DNA of 30,193 nucleotides from a virus, in the IMG/VR virus record IMGVR_UViG_3300030104_001992, positions 1 to 30,193 of that record; one strand, 5' to 3'. Below the pieces are notes generated by a model. It was not told the origin of the DNA. It was given only the letters and a program-made list of their open reading frames with translations, and did not search any database. Both the position numbers and the translations under genes were made by a program. Positions 14,443 to 23,011 of the stretch are shown one piece after another. Numbering within the stretch: position 1 is the stretch's first letter; the number at the start of each line of letters is the position of its first letter.

Positions 14443-15965
14443 TAAGAATACTTGTAGTATATTGATGAGTGGTCTGCTTGTGATCCACCAAAAAGATATA
14501 GTTCTTTGATTGCCATATCTGCATTCACATTTTCTTTACAGAGATATTCTAAAAAGCGAAGTCCTGATAGTTTACTATACCTCCAAGACTGTCTTTTACC
14601 AGCAATCTCACCCATCATTTGATCTCCGTCACTTTTATCAAATCCATTTGCACCAAAAGTATCTAATAATTTATATATTTCTTTTGTGATATCTGATTTT
14701 TGTTTAGCAGTAGCTTTCTTTGGATCACAAGCAGACCATTCTGGTTCGTCAGGTACACCTGTGAATCCTGTATGCTTTAATATAAACCTAGCAACATTAC
14801 CTTGAATCTTACCCATAGCAGCATGCTCGCCTTTAAGTTCTAACTTCCAATCACCTTTATTATCACCACCAAAATTTCTTAACTGTATGTTATCCTTTTT
14901 TCCAGTTCCATACTGAATGTATACATCCATTGGCCATCTCTTATGAGCATGTTCACCAGTAAAATTTGTTTTACTATCATAAACTAACATATCTATTGAT
15001 TTCTTTTTCTTAAACTCAACCCCAAGACTTGCTTTTCTCTCTTGTGGGGTGTCAGCATTCACAACCTTTACTGTACCAGTACCACCAGTCTTTTTTAAAG
15101 ATACTCCCATCAATTTTTCATCAGTAAAAAATTGTGATAGTGCATCATTAAATACTTCTATTGTAGTTGTTGTTTTTTTCACACCATATGGTGTTAATTT
15201 GTTAATTATTTCAGTCTTGGCACCCTTACTAACTATCCAAATATCTGATGGGTTCCACTTGTCTTCATTTTTTAACTCCTTGTGTACTAACGAAGCTTTA
15301 CATTGAGCAAAAGCTTTTTTTATTACACCATCATCTATTTCTTTATCTCCACGAACAAACATAAAATCATTTGAAGCAGCAGGTTTTACTTTATTATACA
15401 ATGCATTTGCACCATCTACAAAAACTTCTTTCCAATCAGGATCTTGGTTAGCAAATTCAATCATCTGTTCCAAAGTAGCATCTGGAGTATCAATCCATTT
15501 CGCTGCTTTCTCCATATCATCTGTAGTAAGAGTCATGGTAGGAGTTAATTTATTATTCGGATGTACATGAAAACGAAGTGAATTATATAAGCAAGATGTA
15601 CTTTCCTGAATTGTAGTTTGTTTTGACCCACCACCAGATCCTGAAGATTTGATTGGTTTAAACTGAACACGAATAACATTTTTTTCAGTTACTACTATAT
15701 CTATTTCTGGTATATTAGAACCTTTGGATTTCCTATGCTCTACTGTATACCCCGTATCCTCCATTGCTTTCTTTACATTTTCAGTAGCAGTCTTTCTTTT
15801 ATTTTCAGGAACATATACCTTCATGAAAACCTGAACTTTTTTTGAAGCATCGCTTTCGGTTTTTTTAACATCAAATACCAAATAACTATACTCATCCGTG
15901 GATAGACCTTCTCTAAAAAGATCATTCCATGCTTTATCAACTGTTGTTGGAATTGTTATTGACAT
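14442..15965 (-). CDS. Large protein (507 aa), possible PD-(D/E)XK-like nuclease
   Basis: I do not firmly recognise this 507-residue protein. A first domain (1-105) is basic and mixed alpha/beta. A glycine loop, KSSGSGGGSKQTTIQES (106-122), links to a middle domain. There NPSDIWIVSKG (238-248) and GVSLKKTGG (287-295) have the spacing and look of a PD-(D/E)XK nuclease core (Asp241, Lys291). The C-terminal part contains ELKGEHAAMGKIQGNVAR and a Trp/Tyr-rich end. It heads the coupled cassette with the ligase-like and HxGH proteins. The ATG comes directly after the T-run of a strong hairpin, with GGGGG in the stem as the only ribosome-site-like sequence. Confidence 0.65.
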   Translation of the reverse strand: MSITIPTTVDKAWNDLFREGLSTDEYSYLVFDVKKTESDASKKVQVFMKVYVPENKRKTATENVKKAMEDTGYTVEHRKSKGSNIPEIDIVVTEKNVIRVQFKPIKSSGSGGGSKQTTIQESTSCLYNSLRFHVHPNNKLTPTMTLTTDDMEKAAKWIDTPDATLEQMIEFANQDPDWKEVFVDGANALYNKVKPAASNDFMFVRGDKEIDDGVIKKAFAQCKASLVHKELKNEDKWNPSDIWIVSKGAKTEIINKLTPYGVKKTTTTIEVFNDALSQFFTDEKLMGVSLKKTGGTGTVKVVNADTPQERKASLGVEFKKKKSIDMLVYDSKTNFTGEHAHKRWPMDVYIQYGTGKKDNIQLRNFGGDNKGDWKLELKGEHAAMGKIQGNVARFILKHTGFTGVPDEPEWSACDPKKATAKQKSDITKEIYKLLDTFGANGFDKSDGDQMMGEIAGKRQSWRYSKLSGLRFLEYLCKENVNADMAIKELYLFGGSQADHSSIYYKYS

Positions 15966-15987
15966 AAAAAAACCCCCTATAGGGGTT
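15966..15987 (-). terminator. Strong Rho-independent terminator
   Basis: On the minus strand AACCCC, a TATAG loop and GGGGTT form a GC-rich stem followed directly by seven Ts (7 As at 15966-15972 on the plus strand). It ends the gp43-uvsX-gp41-mazG transcript after the 44-residue gene. The T-run touches the ATG at 15965. Confidence 0.85.
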
Positions 15988-15998
15988 ATTTATTTAGA
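15987..15998 (-). promoter_or_regulatory. Possible late promoter (TCTAAATAAATA)
   Basis: The minus strand reads TCTAAATAAATA, containing both TCTAAATA (15998-15991) and AATAAATA (15994-15987), each close to the TATAAATA late consensus. It lies 22-33 bases before the ATG at 15965 and immediately ahead of, or overlapping, the terminator's 5' arm. It would supply late transcription of the nuclease/ligase-like cassette. Confidence 0.45.
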
Positions 15999-16128
15999 AT
16001 TTCTCTTTTTGTATAGACAAGAGTTTTTGATACAATGGTTCGACCAAAGGTTCACCTTGATTCTTACGTGACTTCCATAATTGTGTCACAATAATATCTA
16101 ATTCTTTCTCATCAATCGGAAGATTCAT
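15994..16128 (-). CDS. Small protein (44 aa)
   Basis: An ATG at 16128, 17 bases inside the end of the upstream gene, opens 44 residues beginning MNLPIDEKELDIIVTQLWKS. The predicted product is a helix-turn-helix-like pair of amphipathic helices (ELDIIVTQLWKSRK and EPLYQKLLSIQKEKF). It ends in TAA just before the terminator. It fills a gap of 146 bases, and the leucine-spaced helices look selected, so I count it as a gene. Function is unknown. Confidence 0.65.
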   Translation of the reverse strand: MNLPIDEKELDIIVTQLWKSRKNQGEPLVEPLYQKLLSIQKEKF

Positions 16129-16327
16129 TTAGTGACTCCATTTTAATGAACTGCTCATTCAAATTATAAAATAATTTAAAGTTGGTGGTAGTAACATAGT
16201 ATCCTACTATATCATTACCATCACATTGATATCCATACCCTCTTAATGGTTCATTAACACCATCAATCTTGAAGGTCTTACCACCTTTCTCTAGGTAACT
16301 ATGAAATTTTTCATCAAGGTTAATCAT
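16112..16327 (-). CDS. Hypothetical protein (71 aa)
   Basis: This 71-residue protein begins MINLDEKFHSYLEKGGKTFK, with GYGYQCDGNDIVGYYVTTTN and a polar tail. Beta-strand-rich pattern, no membrane segment. The ATG overlaps the mazG stop (ATGA), so it is coupled to the pyrophosphohydrolase. No family is recognised. Confidence 0.65.
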   Translation of the reverse strand: MINLDEKFHSYLEKGGKTFKIDGVNEPLRGYGYQCDGNDIVGYYVTTTNFKLFYNLNEQFIKMESLNESSD

Positions 16328-16728
16328 CTATCTCCTACTTGTCTACACTCACTAAAGTGTACGTCAAATTCACCACCAGGATAACGCTTCTTAAGTTTAT
16401 TGACGTTAGTTTCAACTACTTCATCAAAGGATATATCAAGTGCCATACATGCTTGTGCTACGTACCACATAACGTCACCCAACTCAATAATAAGATGTTC
16501 TCTGTTGTCGTCGTTCCAAGGCTTACCTTGGAAAACCATCTTCTTAACGATCTCAAGGAACTCACCAGATTCAGCAGCAAGGCCAACACCAGCAGTGAGA
16601 AGACGTTCAATATTGGCACCCTCACGATCCAACTCGCCAATACGATCAGCGAAGTCAACAAAGTTAGTTGAAGCTTCTGAAGTAACTGCTGAAACAAACT
16701 CTTCATACTTCTTGAAATTTACTGTCAT
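16324..16728 (-). CDS. mazG: MazG-like nucleotide pyrophosphohydrolase
   Basis: A single all-alpha NTP-PPase domain in 134 residues. The Mg-binding helix AAESGEFLEIVKKMVFQ (the ExxE...E pattern) is followed by HLIIELGDVMWYVAQACMAL (E/D pair), the two halves of the MazG active site. Such proteins split NTPs or dNTPs to NMP and PPi. Cyanophage MazG was proposed to adjust (p)ppGpp, but biochemical work favours dGTP/dCTP hydrolysis, which could recycle GC-rich host DNA. It directly follows gp41 in the operon. The gene is locally GC-richer (about 45-52%) than its neighbours. Confidence 0.92.
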   Translation of the reverse strand: MTVNFKKYEEFVSAVTSEASTNFVDFADRIGELDREGANIERLLTAGVGLAAESGEFLEIVKKMVFQGKPWNDDNREHLIIELGDVMWYVAQACMALDISFDEVVETNVNKLKKRYPGGEFDVHFSECRQVGDR

Positions 16729-16729
16729 G

Positions 16730-18097
16730 TTATATTACGAATGATGTGAATTTAGATTTACTATTAACCACTGGTTCTATTGGTTCAAACTCTTCTTTAA
16801 CTTCGTTAGTTACTTCGGAGTCCTCAACATTATACAGCTTCATCTTTGCTCTGTCAATACCTACTGTAAATCTTTTAAAGTATGTAGGATCATTATATCT
16901 ATTCTTCAATTGTTTAACCATAATTCTACCAGATTGTTCTAACTCTTCTGTGCTAATCAAAGCAAACATAAAGTCAGCAGTAGCAGGTAAACCAAACGAT
17001 TCAGATGTATCTTCTAAACTAGGATCAGTGCTACCAAACCCTGATCTAGTAGTCTGTGTAGCAGATACTATAGGAAGATCCTGCTCTACTGCTAGACCAC
17101 GTAACTCTTCTGCTATACCCTTAACATATGTGTATGAGTTAACGATAGCACCTCTATACCTAGCACTAGCACATATGTTTAGGTAATCTATGAAGATGAT
17201 ATCTGGTTTGAAATCCTTTTTAAGATTCAAATCAGACAAAAGACCCTTGAAATGACCAACATGAGCACTAGCAGTAGGGTATTCTTTAATAATAAGTTTA
17301 CCTTGTGTCTTCCTACCTATCTCTCCTACCCTAGAGGTAAAGAGTTGTTCTGGAATAGCACCAATATCCTTGATATTTACATTCAATAGGTTAGCATCTA
17401 TCCTTTCAGCAATCTTTTCCTCTGCCATCTCCATAGTAATGTAGAGTACATTCTTTCCTTGTGAGAGACAAGCACTTGCCATGTGACACATGAACAAAGA
17501 CTTACCAACACCAGTACCAGCAAGGGCAATATTGAGTGTTTTGTTAGGTAGTCCACCTTTAGTTACTAGATTAAATTTCTCTAGATCAAATGGAATCTTA
17601 AGTTCATCCTTATGGTAGTACTCATACCTATCTAATGCCTGATCTACGTAATCATGACCAATATATTCATCAAATGATACTGCTAATGCGTCTTGTAAGA
17701 TGCTAGGTATAGCACCCTTGTCTAACTTTTCATCTCCACCGTCAGCAATCTTGATAGACTGAAGTAATGCGTTATAAACAGCACGTTCTTGACACCATTT
17801 CTCGGTGGCATCAAGTAACCATTCAGTATCTACCCACTCATCATTTAAATTATCTACTAGAGTAGTAGCATTTTTAAATGTATCATCATTAAGGTCAGTT
17901 CTCTGCTGCAATCCTATGTTAAGAACCTCTTTAGTAGGGATTTTATCATATTTTGTAGAGAAATCTTGTATCTCTTCAAAGATAACTCTCTCCGACATGT
18001 CCTGAAAATAATCAGGTTTGACAAAAGGAACTACCTTACGATAAAAATCCTCACTACACAGAAGATTCCTCAAAATTGTTGATTCAACCTTCTCCAT
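16730..18097 (-). CDS. 41: Replicative DNA helicase, T4 gp41-like
   Basis: This 455-residue DnaB-family helicase (T4 gp41 is 475) has an N-terminal helical domain ([20 protein letters not shown]), Walker [12 protein letters not shown], Walker [12 protein letters not shown], and the sensor SATQTTRSG. The C-terminal [20 protein letters not shown] and KMKLYNVE strands are typical. The hexamer unwinds the lagging-strand template and couples to gp61 primase. Its start overlaps the uvsX stop by 14 bases and mazG follows after one base. Confidence 0.95.
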   Translation of the reverse strand: MEKVESTILRNLLCSEDFYRKVVPFVKPDYFQDMSERVIFEEIQDFSTKYDKIPTKEVLNIGLQQRTDLNDDTFKNATTLVDNLNDEWVDTEWLLDATEKWCQERAVYNALLQSIKIADGGDEKLDKGAIPSILQDALAVSFDEYIGHDYVDQALDRYEYYHKDELKIPFDLEKFNLVTKGGLPNKTLNIALAGTGVGKSLFMCHMASACLSQGKNVLYITMEMAEEKIAERIDANLLNVNIKDIGAIPEQLFTSRVGEIGRKTQGKLIIKEYPTASAHVGHFKGLLSDLNLKKDFKPDIIFIDYLNICASARYRGAIVNSYTYVKGIAEELRGLAVEQDLPIVSATQTTRSGFGSTDPSLEDTSESFGLPATADFMFALISTEELEQSGRIMVKQLKNRYNDPTYFKRFTVGIDRAKMKLYNVEDSEVTNEVKEEFEPIEPVVNSKSKFTSFVI

Positions 18098-19127
18098 AAT
18101 GGAATACCTTATTAGCAGTTTCTTCTAGTGCTTGAATTACATCTGGAGTAAAGTAGGTGTCTGGATCTGAAAGGATCTGTTTTGCGTAGATCTTTTTGCC
18201 TCCAATCTCATATCTTCCTGCAACATTCTTCCAGAGTCCTCCCATCTCACCCAGTTCCAATAGACCATAGTAACGGTCAAGACCACGAGAATCAAAAAAT
18301 AAACGAGTTTCAATTTTAGATCCTTCACGAGTTAAACGGGACTTTTTCGCCTCACATTTAATAATGTTTCCGACCAGGTCGGTTCCTTCTTTTTCTTTTT
18401 TCTTTGAGAGATATACAATTGTACTAGCAGAATACTTAAGACCACTACCGCCCCCCATCTCTTTAGCAGGTACATACGAGCCAATAACATCATAAGTATG
18501 GTTTGTAACTAACATGGGTATATTTGCCTTACCTAATTTCAAAGTAAGAATCCTAAAGCATGACTTAACCAGTTGTGCTTTAGTCATATCACGAACGTTC
18601 TTTTCATTAGAGGCATCTTCTACCTCTTTATTAGTCGCTAACATGCCTAGGGAATCTAGCACAAACATGAGAGGTTTTCTCTCTTCTTTGGGCTGCTCTA
18701 GGTATTTATCGAGTACTCTGACCGCCTGTGTTCTGAACTCTTCTATAGTATTGATAGGAAAAATGACCAATCTTTTTGAGTCTATTCCTCTAGTTTCAAC
18801 CATCTCTTTAGAGATAGCAGATTCAGTTTCAAAATATAAAACTCCAGCATCAGGATTTGTTTCTAAAAAATTCTTGGCGATAGAAAGACAGAAGAATGTC
18901 TTACCAGTACCAGTTTCTCCAGCAAGTGCTGTAATCTTATTAGAAGGAATACCTCCTACAATAGATCCACTGACTAGAGCATTGAAAATATGACTTCCAG
19001 TATCAACAAATGACTCTACATCACCTGCAGCAATACCATCAGAAGCAACTGTAGCATACTCGTTCTTACTATCTTTAATTATTTGTTTTAAAAAATCCAT
19101 GTTAGGTGTTGATCTTGTAATATTCAT
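18084..19127 (-). CDS. uvsX: UvsX RecA-like recombinase
   Basis: A RecA/UvsX protein of 347 residues from the first ATG. Motifs are Walker [14 protein letters not shown], catalytic Glu in [12 protein letters not shown], Walker [11 protein letters not shown], and [12 protein letters not shown] with the [11 protein letters not shown] loop for DNA binding. It drives strand invasion for recombination-dependent replication. An internal ATG at 19100 ([10 protein letters not shown]) may be the true start, since the family usually begins MDFLK; neither has a clear ribosome site. The first ATG overlaps the gp43 stop by one base. Confidence 0.95.
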   Translation of the reverse strand: MNITRSTPNMDFLKQIIKDSKNEYATVASDGIAAGDVESFVDTGSHIFNALVSGSIVGGIPSNKITALAGETGTGKTFFCLSIAKNFLETNPDAGVLYFETESAISKEMVETRGIDSKRLVIFPINTIEEFRTQAVRVLDKYLEQPKEERKPLMFVLDSLGMLATNKEVEDASNEKNVRDMTKAQLVKSCFRILTLKLGKANIPMLVTNHTYDVIGSYVPAKEMGGGSGLKYSASTIVYLSKKKEKEGTDLVGNIIKCEAKKSRLTREGSKIETRLFFDSRGLDRYYGLLELGEMGGLWKNVAGRYEIGGKKIYAKQILSDPDTYFTPDVIQALEETANKVFHYGEG

Positions 19128-21634
19128 CAGAAAAATTGGAGTAGAGATACTCTACGTTCGGAATCCCAACCGATACATTCTAGCACATTTCTTAAAGGTT
19201 GGTAGAATGACTTATCGAACTGTAAATTATAGTCTATGTAATTGTCAACGTTGAACTCTCTGGGTATAGTACCCATGAAAGAAACTACATTTTCTCCGAT
19301 AGGATTTGGTTGTTTTAGATAAAGAAACTTTATCTTTTCTCCCTCTTGTATAGGAGCATACTTATGTGATACCTTATTCTGTTTAACATAGTAATTATAA
19401 AGTAGAGCACCACGTACATGTATGGGTGTTCCCTTTACATATATGTCAGCATTACTCTTATATTTCTCAAGACCATTTACACCACGAGGGAATGCGATGT
19501 CAATCGGATCCTGCTTTCTTGTGTCCTCTTTTACATGGTCAATATAATCGAGAACATCCTCATTAGTACCCTTGATAATAGTCTTGAATGCCTCCAGAAG
19601 TTTGTTTCTGAAGTATTGTGGGGTTGAAGACCTTTGAGTCTCTAGACCCATGATTTTCATCTTGGGTTTCTCATATCTTACACCCTCACTATCCCATACG
19701 TCAAGGATATATCTCTTTTTCGCAGTCCAAATACCCTTCGAAGCAATATTCTCACGTGCCATGACCATCTTCTGATCATAAGCATTCAAGTAGTCGGCCA
19801 GTTCTTGGTAAGAACTCTCAATATACTTCTCAAATTCCAGATTACAGATCTTATCAAGGAACGTAACAACGCTTTCATCAGTTTTCTCTCTACCCTTGTA
19901 TACACTCTCAACCATAGGACCCAAGTTAAGGTACATAGAGTCAGTATCTGAAGCAATAACATAATCTTCTCCTTCAGTTTTGAGTATCCTATTGAGATAC
20001 TCATTCATTTTGTTACCAATCCACCTGATAGATAACTGTCCTGATGTGGTAATTGCCTCTGCAATCTCCAAACGATAGTATCTAAAATGCTCGTTACCAA
20101 TTGCACCATAAGCACTGTTCAATTGGATCTTCCTTGCCATCTGTATGTTATTACATCTAGCAATTTCTTTCTTTAACTGTACACTAGGGTTCTTTTCATA
20201 CTGCTTTTTAGCAGCAATCATCTTCTTCTTATAAATGGTACGTTCCTTATAGATTTTCTCCATAAGTTTAGGAAGAAAACCCTGAAATGTAGTGTCATAT
20301 AGAGTACCATTAGCACATACAGTACAACCCTTTAGGTCATCTAACGGTTCCTGTTTGTAAAGTAACCTGTCAATTTGTGCACTGGGGCGTTTTCCTGGTA
20401 GTAAGGTCTCTGGCGAGAGGTTATACTGCATGATGAGATGAGGGTACAGACTGTTGAGGTCAAAACTAACAACCCAATCGTATATACCTGGAATCGGTTC
20501 TTTAACATAAGCACCTATGTATTGATCATCTTTATTGCTTTCTCTTTTAGGAGGAATAGCAATGTTTTGACGTGCAAGATAAACATATATGATGTTATCC
20601 CACATCCTTACTTGAGAATATACATCCTCAAAATTAACTCTTGCATCATATGCCATAGTTATGGCTAAGTCAAGTAGTTTCATCTTGTCATCAAGTTGAT
20701 CTACCAACCTAACGTCATGAATGTTATACTCTACAAACTTACTCCAATCATTATCATAGAATTCTTTGAAAGTATCATACTCCGAGTGATCTAATTTCTT
20801 CTCACCCAGTTCAACAAAAGCAATATGATCTAACCTATAAGACTCTTGATTAGTATAAGTAAACTTTTTATATAATTCTAGATAGTCTAGTACTGCAATA
20901 CCAGAAATGTCATAAGCAATCTGCCTACGACCTTTGATGTATATTTCCCTGCAATAAACATTCTTCCATGGTGAGATCAATCTTGACTCTTTCTCTCCAA
21001 CAACTCTATTGATCCTACGGATGATGTAGGGCATATCAAAGAGTTGCACATTCCATCCAGTAATAACATCTGGATAGTTTGAAGACCACCAATGAACAAA
21101 TGCATTAAGCATAGCAGTCTCGCTACTGAAATGCATATACTTTACATCACCATGAACACCATCTTTAGTGTTGTGATCATAAGGTTTTGTACCAAAAACA
21201 GATATATTATTAGTATTTGAATCCTTGATACTTATTAAAAGTATCTCCTGATCAGCACTCTCGATATCAGGGAACCCATTCTCTGCACGTGTTTCAATAT
21301 CAAGGGTAAACACACGAATATCACCCATATCATACGACATGGATTCATCAGGGTATTGCTCGTAAAGATATTGATTTACGTATCTAGTCTGACCACAGAT
21401 GTCAAAGTCAGGTATATCTTTATGGTCTTGTACAAACTTTTTCGCATCACGAATTGTGCCTTGCTTAACAGGTCTAACATACTTACCATCTAATGTTCTC
21501 CACTCCGACTTTTCAGGTGAAGGGAGAAACAAAGTTGGATTAAATTTTACACGATCCTGATATGGTCTACCTTCATTGTATCCTCGTACCAGAATTGTAT
21601 CACCTGCTTGCTCAACACTGGTATAAAATTTCAC
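19127..21634 (-). CDS. 43: Family B DNA polymerase, T4 gp43-like
   Basis: The 835-residue polymerase has an exonuclease domain (Exo [13 protein letters not shown], Exo [13 protein letters not shown], Exo [14 protein letters not shown]) and polymerase motifs A ([16 protein letters not shown]), B ([13 protein letters not shown]) and C ([10 protein letters not shown]). A KKRY motif ([10 protein letters not shown]) follows. Slightly shorter than T4 gp43 (898). The C-terminal end RRVSLLQFF is the clamp-binding tail, comparable with the T4 tail. The start is a GTG overlapping the upstream stop (GTGA). Replicates the phage genome together with gp45, gp44/62 and gp41/61. Confidence 0.97.
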   Translation of the reverse strand: MKFYTSVEQAGDTILVRGYNEGRPYQDRVKFNPTLFLPSPEKSEWRTLDGKYVRPVKQGTIRDAKKFVQDHKDIPDFDICGQTRYVNQYLYEQYPDESMSYDMGDIRVFTLDIETRAENGFPDIESADQEILLISIKDSNTNNISVFGTKPYDHNTKDGVHGDVKYMHFSSETAMLNAFVHWWSSNYPDVITGWNVQLFDMPYIIRRINRVVGEKESRLISPWKNVYCREIYIKGRRQIAYDISGIAVLDYLELYKKFTYTNQESYRLDHIAFVELGEKKLDHSEYDTFKEFYDNDWSKFVEYNIHDVRLVDQLDDKMKLLDLAITMAYDARVNFEDVYSQVRMWDNIIYVYLARQNIAIPPKRESNKDDQYIGAYVKEPIPGIYDWVVSFDLNSLYPHLIMQYNLSPETLLPGKRPSAQIDRLLYKQEPLDDLKGCTVCANGTLYDTTFQGFLPKLMEKIYKERTIYKKKMIAAKKQYEKNPSVQLKKEIARCNNIQMARKIQLNSAYGAIGNEHFRYYRLEIAEAITTSGQLSIRWIGNKMNEYLNRILKTEGEDYVIASDTDSMYLNLGPMVESVYKGREKTDESVVTFLDKICNLEFEKYIESSYQELADYLNAYDQKMVMARENIASKGIWTAKKRYILDVWDSEGVRYEKPKMKIMGLETQRSSTPQYFRNKLLEAFKTIIKGTNEDVLDYIDHVKEDTRKQDPIDIAFPRGVNGLEKYKSNADIYVKGTPIHVRGALLYNYYVKQNKVSHKYAPIQEGEKIKFLYLKQPNPIGENVVSFMGTIPREFNVDNYIDYNLQFDKSFYQPLRNVLECIGWDSERRVSLLQFF

Positions 21635-21870
21635 TTCTTATCATTATATAATTTAAGGATCTCATCGGTAGGTTCTGCTACCACAAAGATATCAGTAGAC
21701 CTTACAGCAATTTCCTCCTTTTTTGAATGAGGAGGATAATGCTGTAAAGTCTTTGCTTTCATCTCCATAGGAGATATTAATTTACAGTCTGGATCACCAA
21801 GTTCAACTCCACCGATTTCTTCAATCTCTGCAATGATCCAGATGCCATCAAGTCGTAGTATCTTGATCAT
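21631..21870 (-). CDS. Sm-like small protein (79 aa), coupled to gp43
   Basis: 79 residues beginning MIKILRLDGIWIIAEIEEIG, a twisted beta-sheet pattern. Like the 145-residue gene just upstream and the 97-residue gene at 27937, it has a VxxxxGxxVI-like N-terminus, an ISP turn, a YPP segment, and an ending AVRSTDIFVVAEPTDEILKLYND. I read these as diverged copies of one small-barrel family. It overlaps gp43's GTG start. Possible RNA-binding or replisome adaptor role is inference. Confidence 0.7.
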   Translation of the reverse strand: MIKILRLDGIWIIAEIEEIGGVELGDPDCKLISPMEMKAKTLQHYPPHSKKEEIAVRSTDIFVVAEPTDEILKLYNDKK

Positions 21871-22285
21871 GATCTGGATCCATAGAACCGTCAGGAAGAC
21901 TTTCTGCAGCAGGAACCATTCCTGTATCTGCCTCTGTAACTTGTTTTACATCTGGTGTCTGTCCTTTAGCAGCATCTTCAGCAGCAACTGCTTGTTGTAC
22001 TGTATTAGTATATGCTTGTCCAAGACCTGGATCAGCAGTACCTACTGCCATTACAGATGCAAAAGGAATCTTGAATTGAGTATCAGATGAATAAGGTAAC
22101 CACTTACTAAATCTAACTTGTACTTCTTGGTTAGCGTCAGTATTAACACTCTCTGTGTTGAGAATGTATGGACGTACAAACATCAAGCAAATTGGTTTGC
22201 CATCTTCCTTATTATCTTCACGTACTTCCTGAAGTTCCGTGATCACTCGCTCTCCAGTCTGAAGAACTGCTATTGCTATTGCCAT
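21848..22285 (-). CDS. Sm-like protein with disordered tail (145 aa)
   Basis: The first 95 residues form a small beta-barrel pattern (IAIAVLQTGERVITELQEV, then VRPYIL, VRFSKWLPYSS and IPFASVMAVGTADPGLGQAY). The remainder is an acidic, disordered tail ending DPDHDQDTTT. Sequence layout (TGExVI, WxP, V-x-x-V/I-x-x-A, Y-x-N) is shared with the gene at 27937, and more weakly with that at 21631. It is the first gene after a sigma70-type promoter (22310-22338) and has a good RBS (AAGGTG). This makes it and gp43 the start of an early transcript. Function is not known. Confidence 0.75.
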   Translation of the reverse strand: MAIAIAVLQTGERVITELQEVREDNKEDGKPICLMFVRPYILNTESVNTDANQEVQVRFSKWLPYSSDTQFKIPFASVMAVGTADPGLGQAYTNTVQQAVAAEDAAKGQTPDVKQVTEADTGMVPAAESLPDGSMDPDHDQDTTT

Positions 22286-22309
22286 CTAGTATTCACCTTG
22301 TTTGAGTAT

Positions 22310-22338
22310 ATTGTAGCATGCTATATTTATTCTGTCAA
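22310..22338 (-). promoter_or_regulatory. Sigma70-type promoter for Sm-like/gp43 operon
   Basis: Minus strand: TTGACA (22338-22333), 17-base spacer, TACAAT (22315-22310). A start near 22303 gives an 18-base leader with AAGGTG before the ATG at 22285. The spacer and flanks are nearly the same as the promoter at 22966, so both are copies of one element. Confidence 0.8.
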
Positions 22339-22355
22339 TAAAACCTTTTCCTTTT
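22310..22355 (-). repeat. Promoter-bearing repeat, copy 1
   Basis: About 46 bases nearly identical (roughly seven differences) to 22966-23011, offset 656. The repeat holds a sigma70-type promoter plus the last codons of the upstream gene (C-termini KKRKRFY and EKEKVLLTE arise from the two copies). The shared core includes TAGCATGCT and TGTCAA on the plus strand. Confidence 0.75.
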
Positions 22356-22940
22356 TTTCAAAACATTATCAAATCCACGAGTTTCTTCGGGTAAATCTAA
22401 AGAAAAATTGAATGCAATTGACATTCTATCTTCTTCTGGAACCTCTTGAGATACCCAATGCATAATCCATGCTGGATGAACAACTAATAACTTTTCAGCA
22501 GGAACAATTTTTGTATACATTCTAGTATATGGAGTAGATTCTCCAATAGCATCATGCGGAATCAAATGGTCAATAGTGTTGTTGGGATTTAATAAAGTTA
22601 GATTACCAGAATTATTTTTTGGATCATTTAAATATAAAATTGCTACAAAAAATGATTGTGGATGAGTGTGTGGTTCAGAAATAGGACGTGGATTTCCTTT
22701 ATTAAACCAAACAGTTTCAAGTTTTTGTGAGTGTTTAAATCCACATTCATTATAAACTTTATTTACTTTTTCAGTAACTAGTTTCGAAAGATTTTTTATA
22801 GGTTCTTCACTAAAGTCAACATAATAAGACTGACCATCAGGTCTCAATTGTTTATGACCATAATCAATCAATTGATCAACATCAATATCTTCCAAAAATG
22901 TCCACCCAATAGGGACTGCGAACATACTCTCAACATTCAT
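22335..22940 (-). CDS. 2OG-Fe(II) oxygenase-like protein
   Basis: This 201-residue protein is a second member of the oxygenase-like family. ISEPHTHPQSFFVAILYLND holds H91 and H93, HPAWIMHWV contains H161, and R172 lies in DRMSIAFNF. It begins MNVESMFAVPIGW, typical of the TIGR02466-like group, which starts with a xxFPxP-type segment. It has its own sigma70-type promoter (22966-22994) and is followed by a second copy of that promoter. No strong ribosome site precedes the ATG. Substrate is unknown. Diverged from the other two copies in this window. Confidence 0.8.
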   Translation of the reverse strand: MNVESMFAVPIGWTFLEDIDVDQLIDYGHKQLRPDGQSYYVDFSEEPIKNLSKLVTEKVNKVYNECGFKHSQKLETVWFNKGNPRPISEPHTHPQSFFVAILYLNDPKNNSGNLTLLNPNNTIDHLIPHDAIGESTPYTRMYTKIVPAEKLLVVHPAWIMHWVSQEVPEEDRMSIAFNFSLDLPEETRGFDNVLKKRKRFY

Positions 22941-22965
22941 ATTGATTGATTATGGTTTTGAGTCT

Positions 22966-22994
22966 ATTTTAGCATGCTGTATTTACTCTGTCAA
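22966..22994 (-). promoter_or_regulatory. Sigma70-type promoter for the oxygenase gene
   Basis: Minus strand: TTGACA (22994-22989), 17-base spacer, TAAAAT (22971-22966). It lies at the end of hsp20 and reads into the oxygenase ATG at 22940, with a short AT-rich leader. It is a near copy of the promoter at 22310. Confidence 0.75.
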
Positions 22995-23011
22995 CAACAC
23001 CTTCTCCTTTT
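22966..23011 (-). repeat. Promoter-bearing repeat, copy 2
   Basis: Second copy of the 46-base element at 22310-22355, covering the last codons and stop of hsp20 plus the gap to the oxygenase gene. The copies share the -35 box, the 17-base spacing and the TAGCATGCT (plus-strand) segment. Confidence 0.75.

Noticed and set aside
18370-18382. Perfect inverted repeat CCGACC-a-GGTCGG in uvsX
   Set aside because: Inside a conserved coding region, with a one-base loop and no T-run. Most likely a chance result of codon choice.
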